Under the pieces are notes generated by a model. That model saw only the letters and a program-made list of their open reading frames with translations, did no database searches and was not told the DNA's origin. This document shows positions 36,346-48,496 of a stretch of DNA of 64,000 bases, in pieces (within the stretch, counting starts at the first letter, position 1; every line of letters begins with the position of its first letter). The DNA is taken from contig NC_133547.1 in NCBI RefSeq assembly GCF_048773025.1, positions 37,408,004-37,472,003 on the forward strand, written 5' to 3'. Origin of the DNA: Camelus bactrianus. Lineage: Eukaryota > Chordata > Mammalia > Artiodactyla > Camelidae. Made by a program: the position numbers and the translations under genes.

Positions 36346-36619
36346 ATAAAACAGCCTCAGGAGTGTGATCACATGTATGAGAACCTGACTGGTATTCTCT
36401 CTGATGCCAGATTCAGTGAGACCTCTAACATTTCTTCTGGGCCACTATATATGCAAGCATGTATCATGTAGGCAGACAGCTTACGCCCAGGCTAATACCA
36501 AACTTGAGTGAATATGAATAAATAAACAATAACCACCAACCAATTTGTTAATTGTATCTTTTTAATAGCCCCATAGACATTGCAAGTGGATGGTGTCACA
36601 TTTGAATGGGGAAATGGAA

Positions 36620-36860
36620 ACTATCATATATTGATACCTACTAAATGCCTGATTATCCTAGGTACTTTATATATATTATTACACTACACTATGGAGTTTT
36701 GACGGCAAGGATTGTGTCCTGTTCGGTTCTAAAGCCCCAGCACTATTTTTCTGATATAGTATGTATTCAACAAAACTTACTTATCAATTAAATAAAGGTT
36801 TACTGCAACTCAATGAGGTGAATTCTGCTATTATGGTGATTTAACCATGGTGATGAGCAA
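36620..36860. repeat. MIR/L2-type relics, mixed
   Basis: 'atacctactaaatgcctgat' and 'aggtactttatatatattat' resemble reversed MIR-family sequence. 'acggcaaggattgtgtcctg' and 'aaagccccagcactattttt' resemble an L2 3' end in sense. Boundaries between them are unclear. Confidence 0.45.
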
Positions 36861-37622
36861 TTCAATATTTGGAACATTAATCTGGACTAAGTTTCATTCA
36901 TTTATTCAATTTTTAAAGTTCTTGTGACCTCTGAGGATATATGACTTATATGAATAAGACAAATTAAAGTTTTTGTTCTCACAAAATTTTAAATCCCGTG
37001 AAGGAGACAGAGAAAACAAGTAAAAGAGCTTTGGGTGGATAATTGCAGCATCCTGTTTTAATCATTATTCTTGTAAGATGACCCCAAAATTCACATAATA
37101 GTCAGCAATCATCCATTCAACAAATGTTCATTAGTAGCTATAGGAATAACTAAGCTGTTTTTTCAGATAGTTGTAATCTCTATGAAGAAAATAAAACAGG
37201 ATCACGTGACGGAGCGAAGGAAGAGAAGCAGGGACAGGGAAGGACAATCTGAGGTGATAACATCTGTATGGATAGTGACAAGGACTAATCCATGTGAGAA
37301 TCTGGGCGACAGGGGTTCCTGGGAGACAAAAAAACAAGTGCAAATGCCCAGGAAGCAGAAACCAAGCCAGTGTGGCAGCTCCGGTGGGCACAAGTAGATA
37401 TAGAATCTGATTCCAAAGGCCCTATTGTTTCAGGTCAACTCAGTAGCCACACAAAAATTTAGCCTGGATTTTTATCTTCTTAGAAAAGGGCCTTATATGT
37501 TTATGTGTGTTTTGCATATTGCAGTTGCAAATGTCAAAATAGTGAAGCCAAGTTACACAGCAGATAATCAAAAGGTAAATTATGTTCAATTTCAAACTAA
37601 TAAAAATTTGGAAATTAAAATA
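36861..37622. other. Unrecognised sequence
   Basis: 37190-37390 carries overlapping short open frames on both strands that match nothing. Confidence 0.4.
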
Positions 37623-37776
37623 ATGTATGTGTATATAAGCATGTGTGTATGTGTGTGTATATAAGCATGTGTGTGTATTTGTATGTATGTGTACATAAGC
37701 ATGTGTGTATGTATTTGTATGTATGTGTATATAAGCATGTGTGTATGTATGTATTTGTATGTATGTGTATGTGTAT
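37623..37776. repeat. TG-rich compound microsatellite with minisatellite periodicity
   Basis: Four copies of 'ataagcatgtgtgt' start at 37635, 37661, 37695 and 37731, that is 26, 34 and 36 bp apart, and are joined by variable (TG)n and (TATG)n runs. An open frame of 78 codons at 37643-37879 is a by-product of the repeat. Confidence 0.9.
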
Positions 37777-40179
37777 CTTCATCATAGAAATATGTAAAAA
37801 GTTAATATTTGTGTCTTCAGGTAAAGTCTTAAAAATGTCTCAAAGCCTATATTTATATTGTGTTATAAGAATCATCTGAATTTGGAAATGTTATGTTATT
37901 TTATATCCTCCACTGGTTCTTTGATAAAATTGGGGGTTTGCCTAGCAAATTTTAAGTGTAAGTCTAAAGAAATTTCTTCGTAGAAAATTTTCTTCTCAGA
38001 AAATCTATTCCATTTACTCCAAGCAGAAAGAAAAATGAAAAGGTAAAAGAAAATGGATGTTTATCCTTATGACATGAGATACTAACTTCCTAAAAGTTAT
38101 GAAGCAACTTTCCTTCAAAGTATCCAGTATCTGAGACTCACTTCAAAAAGAGAAAATTCAAGTTGCTGTCTAAATAGCACCAGTTGTGGGTCTCCCTCTG
38201 ACCGCAAACTGAAAACAACAATGTAACAGACTAGTTGTTCCACTTAGGAAACCCTGTTGCTACTGGAGTAGTACAAACACGAGGGGGAAAAGTTTTAAAA
38301 GTCCCACGATAATAGGGATTTTGAGGCTTTTCTTAATAGACAACAGACAATATCCTCCCCCTCCCCAAATAATGGCATAAAATTAGTAAGAGAGGCATCA
38401 TTGTCTTCTTTTCCAGATTACATCTGGAGGACCTGTGGCTCACACCCATTAAGTCACAGGGAAAGTCTGAGGCTGAGCCAGCGCTCCCAGGTACTCTGTG
38501 TTTGCTAACTTTCTGTTTCCTCTATTCAACCACATCCTCATTTTTTTCCATCTGAGCAGTTACCACGTGTCATTCAGAATCCACTAATTAACTGACCTGA
38601 TATTTATGAGTAAATCCGATGGGTTTATGTACCTGCCTCACTAGCGGTGCTGGAACATGCAGAGTGAGAGCGACCCTCCCCACCCTCCGTGCCGGTGAAA
38701 GGGGAGCTCAGTAGCCTCCAGCCTCACCGCGGAAGAGAAGGGAGAAAAGAAGCCTTCATTCTGGCTCTGCATACACTGTGTATATTTAATTCAAGCATTT
38801 TTATTCTCTCCCCACATTCAGGGGACCCATGGCCCCTTTCTTACATTGGCAACTGGGAATTCACGTCTTATTTTCACTAACATATAAAGAGATGGCTTTT
38901 TAAAAATTGTGAAACTTTTGAGCAGAGCCGTCCAATTATCTAATCTATCTACCCAATTTCAAAGGACTAGATTATAGAAGATCTTAAAACTGTTGATGAC
39001 ATGAGTTACAGCATATCTCCTGCCTGTTAGGGAGACTGAGATAAAAATGCTATATGTTCAGGGCATCAGTAAAACAGGCAAGTATTTAGCTGGAAATAAA
39101 AGCTAATTCCCTTTACCCTTGGTAGTAGAAAGAATGGGCGTTCCGTTCAGCTGATTTGGCTTTATGCACTCTTCTGTTCAAGTTGAAAAATATAAATGTA
39201 CAATAATAAAGTAATGATAACAGTCATGTTCCATTTTCCTTTCCTATCTTAATAGCCCCAGGTAGGTAATTTTACTGTGTATATAAATCATTAGTCTTCA
39301 GCAGCCACTCAGTTCTCTAGTTATTCTCTGGCTCCGAAGCAGTTTTATTTTGCTAAGAGCCATTCCCGACCGTCTCTGGAGTGATGACAGGGGTGAGGGA
39401 GAATTTAAATTAGCTTCAAGGTACATTTACTTCTATTACGCAGGAATAATACCCCCATGACATTCGGGCCATTCTCTAGTCAAATACTAATTTACAACTG
39501 TCCTATATCAGTATAAGCAGCATGTACTGCTGAATCTTTTTTTTGACTAGGTCTGATTTCAGGGACAGAAATTGAGCATCTCTGATGACTCCAAGCTTCT
39601 TAGTAAAAAGCAAAAACAACAAACAAAAATTTTCCCCATAATTAAAACAATAACCAAGAATAGGTTTCAGAAAGGAACCTGGATAAAAGTCCATGTTATA
39701 AAAAGATTTCCCCAAATGGAGCTAAATAAAATGCCAAATGAACTTTAATGATTTAGCTGATTTACTAAGCCACATCAGTCAGAAAAGTTGTAAAAAAGAA
39801 AATTAATTCTAATCAATAGATTTGGGGCAAGTCATTCAAAGATTCAGGGCCTTGATTCATGTTAGGAATTCTTGGCTTACTGAGGTTTAATGTTAGTGTT
39901 TCCAAAACTTTTCATGTTTTTTACAAATGTTTATTATAAGTACTTAGGACATATTTAAGTCTAGAATAGATTTTTTTTGAAGAAATAATTGAATAAATAA
40001 ATGGAGTAAATGAAGGAACGATGTATTTGCCTATTTTTTGCTATATAAAGTAACTATTGTAATGTGAAGGTAAGTTGGGAGACGGGAAACTCTACGGTTT
40101 TCTATTTCCTCCAAGATCTAAAAACATGTGTAATACTACAGTGCAAGCAAGAGCTAATAAGTAATACAACTTCTGTGCC
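37777..40179. other. Unrecognised sequence
   Basis: No exon or clear repeat. A C/G-richer patch occurs at 38640-38720. Confidence 0.4.
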
Positions 40180-40222
40180 TGGCACCTAGTAAGCACTTGA
40201 TAAATATTTATTGAATTGATGC
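40180..40222 (+). repeat. L2/MIR-type 3' tail
   Basis: 'gtgcctggcacctagtaagc' and 'acttgataaatatttattga' match the common L2 3' terminus. Confidence 0.65.
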
Positions 40223-40299
40223 TATAACACCTAGTGGGCAAAACCTGAGACTAAAGATGACTAAAAGCATAGTGAGATAAAGCAGAGGCGTAAGCATGC

Positions 40300-41150
40300 T
40301 CAACGTAGCTCAGAATTGTCTCCTTTGAACTAGTCCCCAGTTCATGTCCGTTAGAAAAAGAACAGGCCCTCCTGGGGTGGCCCTCAGTCCTGGGCGGCCT
40401 CAGATGGTCTCTCAGCGCCCCAGCCCCACCAGTAGAAAGTATTTGGGACGGTCCTCGGCGTGCCTGGTTTGGACACTGTGTTTGTCTGATTTTAGGGTCC
40501 ACCCGTTACTCTTCCAGGTTTTATCTTGGACGGCCTTACAGTGACTGGGGTCACCTTTGAACCTCTCACATTTTGACTGGGCTCATGAAATCCTGCCTGT
40601 GTCTGGGGAGCTTGCTAACTAATGGCTGGAAAGAGGTGGGAAGATGAGGTGCCCCGAGCAGCGAAGGGACGTGGCACTCTGACAGAGCGTCCTGTTGCCC
40701 TGACCACTGAATGGGGACAAAAGGCTAGAATGTCCAGATGAAAACCACATCAGCACTAGCATGTGACTGGCTTCAAGGACCTTCCTAGGAATTCAGGGTA
40801 AGCCTGAGCCAAGCCTTTCATAGACTTTCTGAGCCCTGTATGAAGAAATGGTGGCCATGTGCTTGCGGGGTCCATTCAGGTCCCCCACCGCTGACGATCT
40901 TGTCTGGTCCAGCCGCCTTGCTCCCCTCTTCCTCAAGCGCTCCTGGCCTGCACCTGAGCATTGGTCACACCTGAGAACAGCTGATGCTTACCCGACATTT
41001 CCTTCTGCCGGCACGCCTCTCCCTCATTGGACTCCTGTAAGGAGGCATTCGGTGGTCGTAATTTGCATGCTTGAAATCTACTGTGTCTTCAAACGTTCCT
41101 TTCACAACATATTGGCTCCTTAGCTGATGCTTATGATTTGGATGAGGAGA
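40300..41150. other. GC-richer tract without recognised genes
   Basis: Distinctly richer in C and G, including several CG dinucleotides, than its surroundings. Short open frames on both strands (66 to 91 codons) match nothing I know. It does not look dense enough in CG to call an island. Confidence 0.4.
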
Positions 41151-41524
41151 AGGGGATCTGGTAATTAACAACATGTCTTTCCACTAGAAATTATAGGTAG
41201 TTTCACCAAATGTGTGTCTTATTTCCTCTTAAAAATGAGACTCCAGTTTGTGGGTATCAGTCGAATGACATGGTAGCTGCCAGAGCAGGGTGGAACATAA
41301 CTTCTTACACAGCAGTGGCTCCTCCCATCCCCAGCCAGCTTTTCCCCTGCTACCAAGATCTTCCTACTATACAAGTTTGCTTCTCCAAGTCAGTAGAAAA
41401 ACGAGAAATAAGTAAGAAATAGTTTTTGTGGCTAATTTATATCTCTTACCCTTCACCAAGTGTATAGACCATATGTATATAATAGTTAATAAAATATCAA
41501 ATTACATAATTTTAATTATTGATA
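41151..41524. other. Unrecognised sequence
   Basis: No landmark. Confidence 0.4.
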
Positions 41525-41625
41525 TTTAACTACATGCCAGGGCCCATGCTAAGTGTTTTGCCTTCTGTTTCCCATTTGGTACCCAAAATAAACTATGAGG
41601 AAAATATTAAGTAGGTTTTGCCAAA
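41525..41625 (-). repeat. MIR-family relic, antisense
   Basis: 'ctacatgccagggcccatgc', 'taagtgttttgcc' and 'aaactatgaggaaaatatta' fit a reversed MIR-family element. Confidence 0.45.
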
Positions 41626-42329
41626 GAAAAATGAAAGCTTATGAGAGAAATTGGTGTGTTTAAAATTATCCCAATTAATTAATGCAGGACCAAAGGTTCA
41701 GATCTATTTTCATTAGTTTTAAAGGCCATAATCTTAAAAAAATTGAAACATTACCTTCTGATTTTAATTCTTAAGTATATACATTTGCCTGGGAAGAAGG
41801 CAAAACTTGGTCTACAAAATAAAATTACTAGTTTGACCAAGGTCTTTTTCTTAAGACAAAAACAATTATTTTCTTTGTAAAATGTATTGATTATGTAGTA
41901 CTCCTAGCCATTATTAGGGATAAAGTAAAAACTTTCCAGCTGTCCATTTTGTGATGTCTAGGAGGTGAAGAGAGAATGAAAAGGTTCACAAAGATGCTAG
42001 ATATGCTCTGGTGTCATTTTGTTGTCACTCCCGCAAGCCAGACCCTCAGGAGGAGCTCAGCTTTGAACCTAGACTGTCACCACTTCAAGGAGAAAAGAGC
42101 CTTGCACTCAAGGCCAGTGACAGAACCTGCCCTTCCCCTACTTCCATCATGCTCCCTTGTTCTTAGTGCCCTCCTGATTCCTCACTGAACTTCTCGATTA
42201 ACAAGGTAACAATGATCAAAGGAAGAGCTGTTCCTCTATCCAGGCCAACCAGGCAAATGAAACTCTGGGCCAGCCTGCTCCGGCTGATGCCATCACACCC
42301 GAGAAAGACTCTGGGTGGAGCTGTCAGCC
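41626..42329. other. Unrecognised sequence
   Basis: No landmark. Confidence 0.4.
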
Positions 42330-42480
42330 CCTAGAGGAAGGACAGACTTTATTCATCATCTTGCTAACTTTGAATTTACAGAGGAGGAAACTGAGAACCC
42401 GAGAACCCGTGCTAATGGTCTGTGAAATCCGCTGCAGATTTATATCACAGCCCTAGGTTTTTGGACTTCCAGGCAAGTAA
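42330..42480 (-). repeat. MIR SINE relic, antisense
   Basis: 'acagaggaggaaactgagaa' is the reversed MIR core, with degraded flanks. Confidence 0.6.
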
Positions 42481-42560
42481 ATATTTGTTCTTCCATACCG
42501 CCTCCCAAAAACAGCCAGCCAAACACAGGCTACCTGGGAGGAGTTTTTCATGAACACAAA

Positions 42561-42583
42561 CACACACACACACACACACACAC
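42561..42583. repeat. (CA)n microsatellite
   Basis: About eleven perfect CA units followed by a C run. Confidence 0.9.
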
Positions 42584-42689
42584 CCCCCTACTAAAACATA
42601 AGCTGCAGAAGGCAAGCATAGCACTTGTTTACTGTTATATTCCCTACGACAGTCTCGGGCTTCAAAATCTAGCTATTAGTTAAACTCCA

Positions 42690-43035
42690 GAAGAGGGACC
42701 TCAACCTGTAGGATGTGAGGTTTGGGGTCTGCGTGTTTGCGGACATGTCAGCCTTCCTCTGCGGTCTCACCTCCAGTGGAGGATGTACCATTCATGTACC
42801 CTTTGTGATCTGGGCTGGGATCAAAGACCTGCAGCTGCAACTTGAAGACCTGGGCAACCAGGGGCTCCCAGCCCTGACCTGCAGCCTCAGCGTTCTACCT
42901 GGTTTAATTGCCTTGAGCATCTGACCAGTTTCCTCTGAGCAGATTTCAGGGCTCGGAGTGCCTTGCAGGAGATCAGCTCTCTCTGCGACGCCAGCCTGCG
43001 GAGAACGCCTCAGTCAAGTAAACCCTTACTTCTCC
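42690..43035 (+). mobile_element. GC-rich LTR-like tract, unclassified
   Basis: Dense in C and G, beginning near 'gagggacctcaacctgtagg' and ending 'cagtcaagtaaacccttact', which has the feel of an LTR R-U5 end. I do not recognise a family and see no paired repeat. It could equally be single-copy sequence. Confidence 0.3.
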
Positions 43036-43373
43036 CCAACCCACACTTATTATCATTAACTACATGACAAACATCAGGCGGTATTAGGAAGACTGACAGG
43101 GTTATCTGATTCTGAAAACAAGCGGCCTCACACATAGCTTTTCAGATCCAGCCACATTCATGCCTGGCATTTCAATTACATTGTGAGAGTGAAATTGCCA
43201 CAATTACGGCTCTTGGTGTTTTAAAACCTTCCTAGGAGTAAAGTGCACACCTAAGTGTCTTTTTAAATTTGGGATTCCTATGAATCCAAATGTCTTTCTA
43301 TTTCTGCCACTAACACTATTTAATTCAGCTTCCGACCATAACGTAGAACTGTTTAAAGGTGTAATGTAGTGAA
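43036..43373. other. Unrecognised sequence
   Basis: No landmark. Confidence 0.4.
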
Positions 43374-43551
43374 GCCATGATTCTCAACCTTGGCTGCATA
43401 TTAGAATCGTCTGGGAGGTTTTAAAATCCAGGTGTCCAAAACACATCCTTGCCTAACCAAAGCAGTATTTCTTGACTTGGGATTCAGTAATTAATATTTT
43501 TTAAACTTCTCAGGTGATTCCAATGTAAAGCCAGGGCTGAAAAGCTCTGTT
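43374..43551. mobile_element. MER5A-like hAT-Charlie element
   Basis: Short non-autonomous DNA transposon. It opens 'attctcaaccttggctgcat' and 'ttagaatcgtctgggaggtt', and closes with the inverted version 'ctcaggtgattccaatgtaa' and 'agccagggctgaaaagctct'. Near full length. Confidence 0.85.
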
Positions 43552-46002
43552 CTTTGCATATATTGTGTGACCGGAAAAAGGAGAACATGATTTTTATTAT
43601 ATTAATTATACACACAGGCTGACATGTGTGTGTACTGCCAACAAAATAAGAGAATTTAAAATTTATTTAAATTGTCGTTGAACATTACAAATGTTTCTAT
43701 CACAGAGAAGCAAATCGCAATTTTTTTGCAAGCATTAGTCAATATACTAAGCTCACAATTTTCAGTGCTGAATTAGAGTTATTTGCACCATCCTAATGGA
43801 AATCCAGTACCCAGACATTGGGAATCACTTCTATTTAAAGACTGCAACAAGGAAATTACCTCGAAATTTCACATAAATCAATTCTTGAATATTTTCTTCT
43901 GTTACATGATACCTGAGAAGCTGATTTAGATAAAAATAGATGCTAACCAATGGATTTGCTTTCTGCTGTTTAAAAAGACATATGTCAGCAACCACAAAGG
44001 CAGTATCATCAAATTATGGGAATTAATCAATGATCTCAGGTCACTGTGATGGAGACTCAAGCTGGAGGTCATACTAATGGCCATATATCCTCTTTGGAGC
44101 TAATCTGGGTTCTCTCTGGTGGAGTTATTTCTTTGGGTTGCACCACAAGGACTTGATTATTCATCAATTATTGAATCAAATACTCACGAAATGTATACTT
44201 TGTGTTGGGTCTTTTGTATGTGACGTTTGGATTTTAAGTAAATAAACAAAAAAGGGCTTTTCTATTTTACAAAAAAAAAAGTTTAGAATCTACCAGAGGA
44301 ACTTGTAGCTATTTTCATAAATGTAGTTCTGCTTTTCCTAAGATGCTAAGCATTAGTGTGTGGAAGGCACTAAGACGATTAGAAGTGACGTGCTCTCTCT
44401 TCTGTTGTCTTAGAGATACTCAGTCACTAGTGAAGATAAAAGATGAGTCATAAACTCTACCAGTGAGATAATTTTGCATCTGAATTATATCCGTGTATGT
44501 GAATAAGCCCCTAAAGAAAGCTGATAATTGCACAGCATATAATTAAGGTAGAAGGAATTATAAAACTTCATCATATTTTAAGGGTGTGAAAAGTGCAAGA
44601 AGCTTGTTGGCTATAATTTTTTTCCAAAAAAAGACAATCTAACATGGAGGAATGGCTTAGAATTGATTGAATTTAAAACAACTTGGTTTTTAACTCTCTT
44701 CAAAGGGCAATGCATTTAATTAAATCATCAACACCTTCTTGGCCTGCATGTCTACAAAAAGCAGGAAAGATTCTCACAAGTGAATAAAACTCTCTGAAGT
44801 GTAATACCAGTGTCACAAGCAGAGAGTTTAAAAATTAGGGTAATCAGGGTCAAGAAAGGTTTATTAAGTTAAATTACAATTTTTAGTTATGATATCTAAC
44901 TTACTCTTACTTTGGATGTCTTTAATCATAGATATGTATAAAAATATTTTAACAATTACTTAAATAACACGTATATGAAATTTGATAGTGTGCATGTGTT
45001 GTCCAGATAAGGAAAACTTCGAAACAGAACATTTAGATAATTTGCTATGCATCACATAGCTAGAAAATAGTGGGTCCAAAAGGAAGGAGTTGATCAGAGC
45101 TCACCAATAACAATTATCTGGGACAGACAGTAAATGACACAAGTCACGTTAAACAGCAGCGTTAGAAGGGCGATGTAGTTTTCTTTCTTTCTTTTAAATA
45201 AGTTTCTTTTAATGGTCCATTTTCTAAAGTGAGTGAAGATTCTCAAGGGATCTCATGACTCTTGTGATAACGATCAGCACTTTTAGACGGTTAATATGGA
45301 TAAACTAGAAGCTGTATGTTTCATGGCAACAGAGAGCACTATCCTATGACCACAGTGAAAGGTGGGCATTTACTACCTGAGGTTTAAAACACATGCAAGG
45401 ATTCTTGTTAGAACAGTATGAAGACTGAACACTCTAGAGCCTAAGAGTGAGCCTTACAGACAAAAATAAATAAATATTTGTCTTAATGAGGTTTTCCTCG
45501 CTTTCAGTCCATGCTACCAGCCTCTGTACTCAGCCTCCTGCACTTCGCTTCACACATGAAGGTGAGGGCCTCCAGGTCAATTTAATGGTGGTGGAAGAAC
45601 TGCCACATCCATACGGGCAAAACCCAGGTTTAAACAAGAAAGCAGAGCATGCGGTAACCACGTTTAACCTTTTTCATGCACCAAATGAAAGGCAGGAAGG
45701 GACTGAGAGAAATAACAAGTTCAATGCCACTGGTGTGTGTGTCTGTGTTTGTAACTCACAGTTAGTGACCAGCTCTGGACCAACTGTACGGACATAAGGG
45801 GTGGGGCACAGGGAGGAAATCAGAAAACACTACTTGATTTTGTTTCTGTTTTTGTTTTTCCCTGAAGGGTTACTTCTGCTCCCGACATTTTGTGTGTCCT
45901 CAAAACCTTAGATACGGCTCAGTTAAAATAGTAGTTCCTTTTATCAGTCAGAGAGGGAGACTGGGAATGCTGGGGATAGGAAGAATGTGTGCGGTCTCGT
46001 AG
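43552..46002. other. Unrecognised sequence, possible conserved noncoding part at 43570-44050
   Basis: 43570-44050 is repeat-free and balanced in composition. The rest is plain. A 103-codon open frame at 45486-45797 contains a GT-rich run and matches nothing. Confidence 0.4.
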
Positions 46003-46160
46003 AGCGGTGCTTCCCAAGGGTGAAGATGCCTGCACGTGCCCTGGCAGCTTGTAAAACTGCAGGCTCTGGGCTGGTAGCTCTGAGCTGGGGCCTCAGATGA
46101 TGCCTTTCTAACAAGCTCCTGGCGATACCAATTCTGCTAGTGTTTGGACACTTTGACTAG
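46003..46160. mobile_element. MER20-like hAT-Charlie element
   Basis: 'agagcggtgcttcccaaggg', 'gcagcttgtaaaactgcagg', 'gatgcctttctaacaagctc' and 'gataccaattctgctagtgt' fit the short element found split at 9672-10225. Confidence 0.65.
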
Positions 46161-46839
46161 TCCAATCTTAGAGCATGAAGATGACCTGAAACCCAAGGCA
46201 GGCGACCAAAATATGTGCTGAGAAGAAACACTGCAATTACAGTTTGAGAAAGAAGGGAGCTGGTTATAGGATTGGCATCCCCCAAAAAGAGGATTGTACC
46301 ATTCGTTTAGTATCAGGTGTTTTATTTCCCCCTAGATTTTAAAAGTAACATTATTTTAAAAATGATAACTCTTCCTGTAGATTGATTTCTACAGGTTTAA
46401 ACAGCACGAATACCAATTGGGCATAAATGCATTTTCTCTCTTTCTTATTCAATTCAACCAATTATCAGCATGTGAATTATCTGTTTTCTCATAATTATGG
46501 GTTTTCCAAAACCAATTGCTTATCCCATACAGGCTTTCCAAAAACAGTGCATTCTTGAGCCTCAACCCTGCTATTCTGCCAGTGTGTGCACACAGCAAAT
46601 AAGGACACACCTACAGCATGAGCCCAATAAATACATAATTAGGAAGGAAAGTTTTCTGAGGGAGAGAGAAATAACTGTATTTGAAAGACAAAATTCTAAA
46701 TACACACCTATGACAGTATTTTACGAAAGCTCCATTGTTAAGTCCGTAGTGGAAACTTAGGAGCTGTCAAAACAGTTTTGGTAGGTGAATAACTGAACTG
46801 AGACTCCAGGCATGTCTGTTTTGGGGGTCCCTCTGACGG
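46161..46839. other. Unrecognised sequence
   Basis: An 87-codon frame at 46497-46760 matches nothing. Confidence 0.4.
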
Positions 46840-46955
46840 CCACTGCACAGCCACCCTGGGCAAGCTGTGGGACATCTCTGGATCCTACTTTATCTGTAAA
46901 ATGAAGGATCTGAGATACATGATCTCTAAGTTGCCCTCTAGTTCTAAACTTTACA
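46840..46955 (+). repeat. MIR3-like SINE relic
   Basis: 'ttatctgtaaaatgaaggat' followed by 'catgatctctaagttgccct' and 'ctagttctaaac', the MIR3 3' arrangement. Confidence 0.7.
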
Positions 46956-47609
46956 GATAAAAACTAAGTGAATATCCTTTAAAAGGCTTCTCTTTGGAGG
47001 TGGCCTGTCTTTCTCTAAGGAAATAAGATCTGTTACTCTCTGTCCCGTAGGGCAGTCTGGGCCCACTCTCTCATCAGTAGCAGAATGTTTATTTTAAAAA
47101 AATGCTTACAATAAGTTTGAAGCCTGATTTAGTTTGTATTTTCATGATAAAAAATGTTCCTCATCAGTCCTTTTAAATTGAAAGTAAATTGATATGAGAA
47201 AAGTGATTACTGCCAGGCAGAGAGAAGGGTGGCCCTGCTTCTGGGCGTCACTGTCACCAGTGTTCCTTTCCAGGGCCCAAGCAAACGAGAGATGCCTGGT
47301 GGGCACAACAACCAGAAATGAGATATTAGGCTCCATTAAGTGAATCCCTTGCTGCCTCATTTACCCGAATAATAAAATGGAAAATTAGTTCAAACTCCTT
47401 TAAGAAAAATGCTGCTACCACAAGAACCTCTACATCCTCCCTAAACCTTACCAAGTTATCTGCCAGGAGAACCTTCTATTCTTATATAAAATTAAGACGC
47501 ACTGAGCATACGTGAGGCGCAGTTCCCTAAAGCTGAACTTACATAGAAACAGAAATCGCATGCCCTGTCCTGCAGGAATTCATTTACAGCTGTGCCAGAG
47601 ACAAACACA
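46956..47609. other. Unrecognised sequence
   Basis: No landmark. Confidence 0.4.
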
Positions 47610-47830
47610 TACAGGGAAAAGGGCATTTACTGAGTGTCTGCAACATGCCAGCCTCTGCTGGATCAGGTGTATAGAGCAGATTATTTTAGCTTCACTGCCT
47701 CCATGGGGTAGATACGTGTACCCTTTTGCCCATTGCGGAACGTGAGCCCCGGAGGATGCAGGGGCAATAGTCAGTACAGCTGGCGATTTGCACTCAGGTT
47801 TTTGTGACCTTCAGAGCTTTCCCTCCCCTA
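47610..47830 (-). repeat. MIR-family relic, antisense
   Basis: 'gagtgtctgcaacatgccag', 'ccatggggtagatacgtgta' and 'tgcccattgcggaacgtgag' follow a reversed MIR. Confidence 0.6.
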
Positions 47831-48140
47831 GTACAGCACCACTCAGCCAAATAGATTGATTGTAATACTCCAAGATCCAGAGTGCGATGAAGCCAAGAAA
47901 GAGATGAAACTCAATCTGCCCTGAGAAAGCAGAGAAGACTTGACGTTGTAGAAATCTGTGAGCTGTGCCTCAAGGAATGCAGATTTTGCCTGGAGGAAAA
48001 AGGCATTACAGGCAACATGAACAGCATAATTTATTCAGCTTCCAGATGACGACAAAGGCTTGTACTCTTTAACAGGGACATCTGACAAAAATGCGTTGAA
48101 CTTTACGAAAATGTTTCTTCCCTTTTGACGATAATGTTAT
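47831..48140. other. Unrecognised sequence
   Basis: No landmark. Confidence 0.4.
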
Positions 48141-48496
48141 TGTCTTAGCTTGGGCTGCTCTAACAAAATATTATAAACTCAGTGGCTTATAAACATCAGA
48201 AATTGATTTCTCTCAGTTCTGGAGGCTGGAATTCCAAGATCACAGTGCTAGCACGGTAGAGTTCTGGTGAGAGCCCTCTTGCAGGTTGCAGACTACCATG
48301 TTCTTGTACCTCACACAGCGGACGGCAGAGTAAAGGATGCAAGCTCTTGTGACTTACAAGAACACTAATCCCATTCATGAGGGTTCAGGTCTCATGGTCC
48401 TGTCTAATCCTAATTACCTCCTAATACCATTGCATGCTGGGTTAGAGGTTCAACATATGAATTTGGAGGGAAGACATAAATATTCAGTCCATCACA
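48141..48496 (-). mobile_element. MaLR LTR (MST/MLT1-like), antisense, near full-length solo fossil
   Basis: 'tgggctgctctaacaaaata', 'actcagtggcttataaacat', 'cactaatcccattcatgagg', 'ttcaacatatgaatttggag' and 'attcagtccatcaca' are the reverse of an MST/MLT1 LTR from end to end. TG at 48141 and CA at 48495-48496 fit LTR ends. No internal region is present. Confidence 0.8.

Noticed and set aside
37643-37879. 78-codon frame rich in Cys, Met, Val and Tyr
   Set aside because: It is the translation of a TG-rich tandem repeat.
45486-45797. 103-codon + strand frame
   Set aside because: Contains a GT-repeat-derived cysteine/valine run and matches no family.
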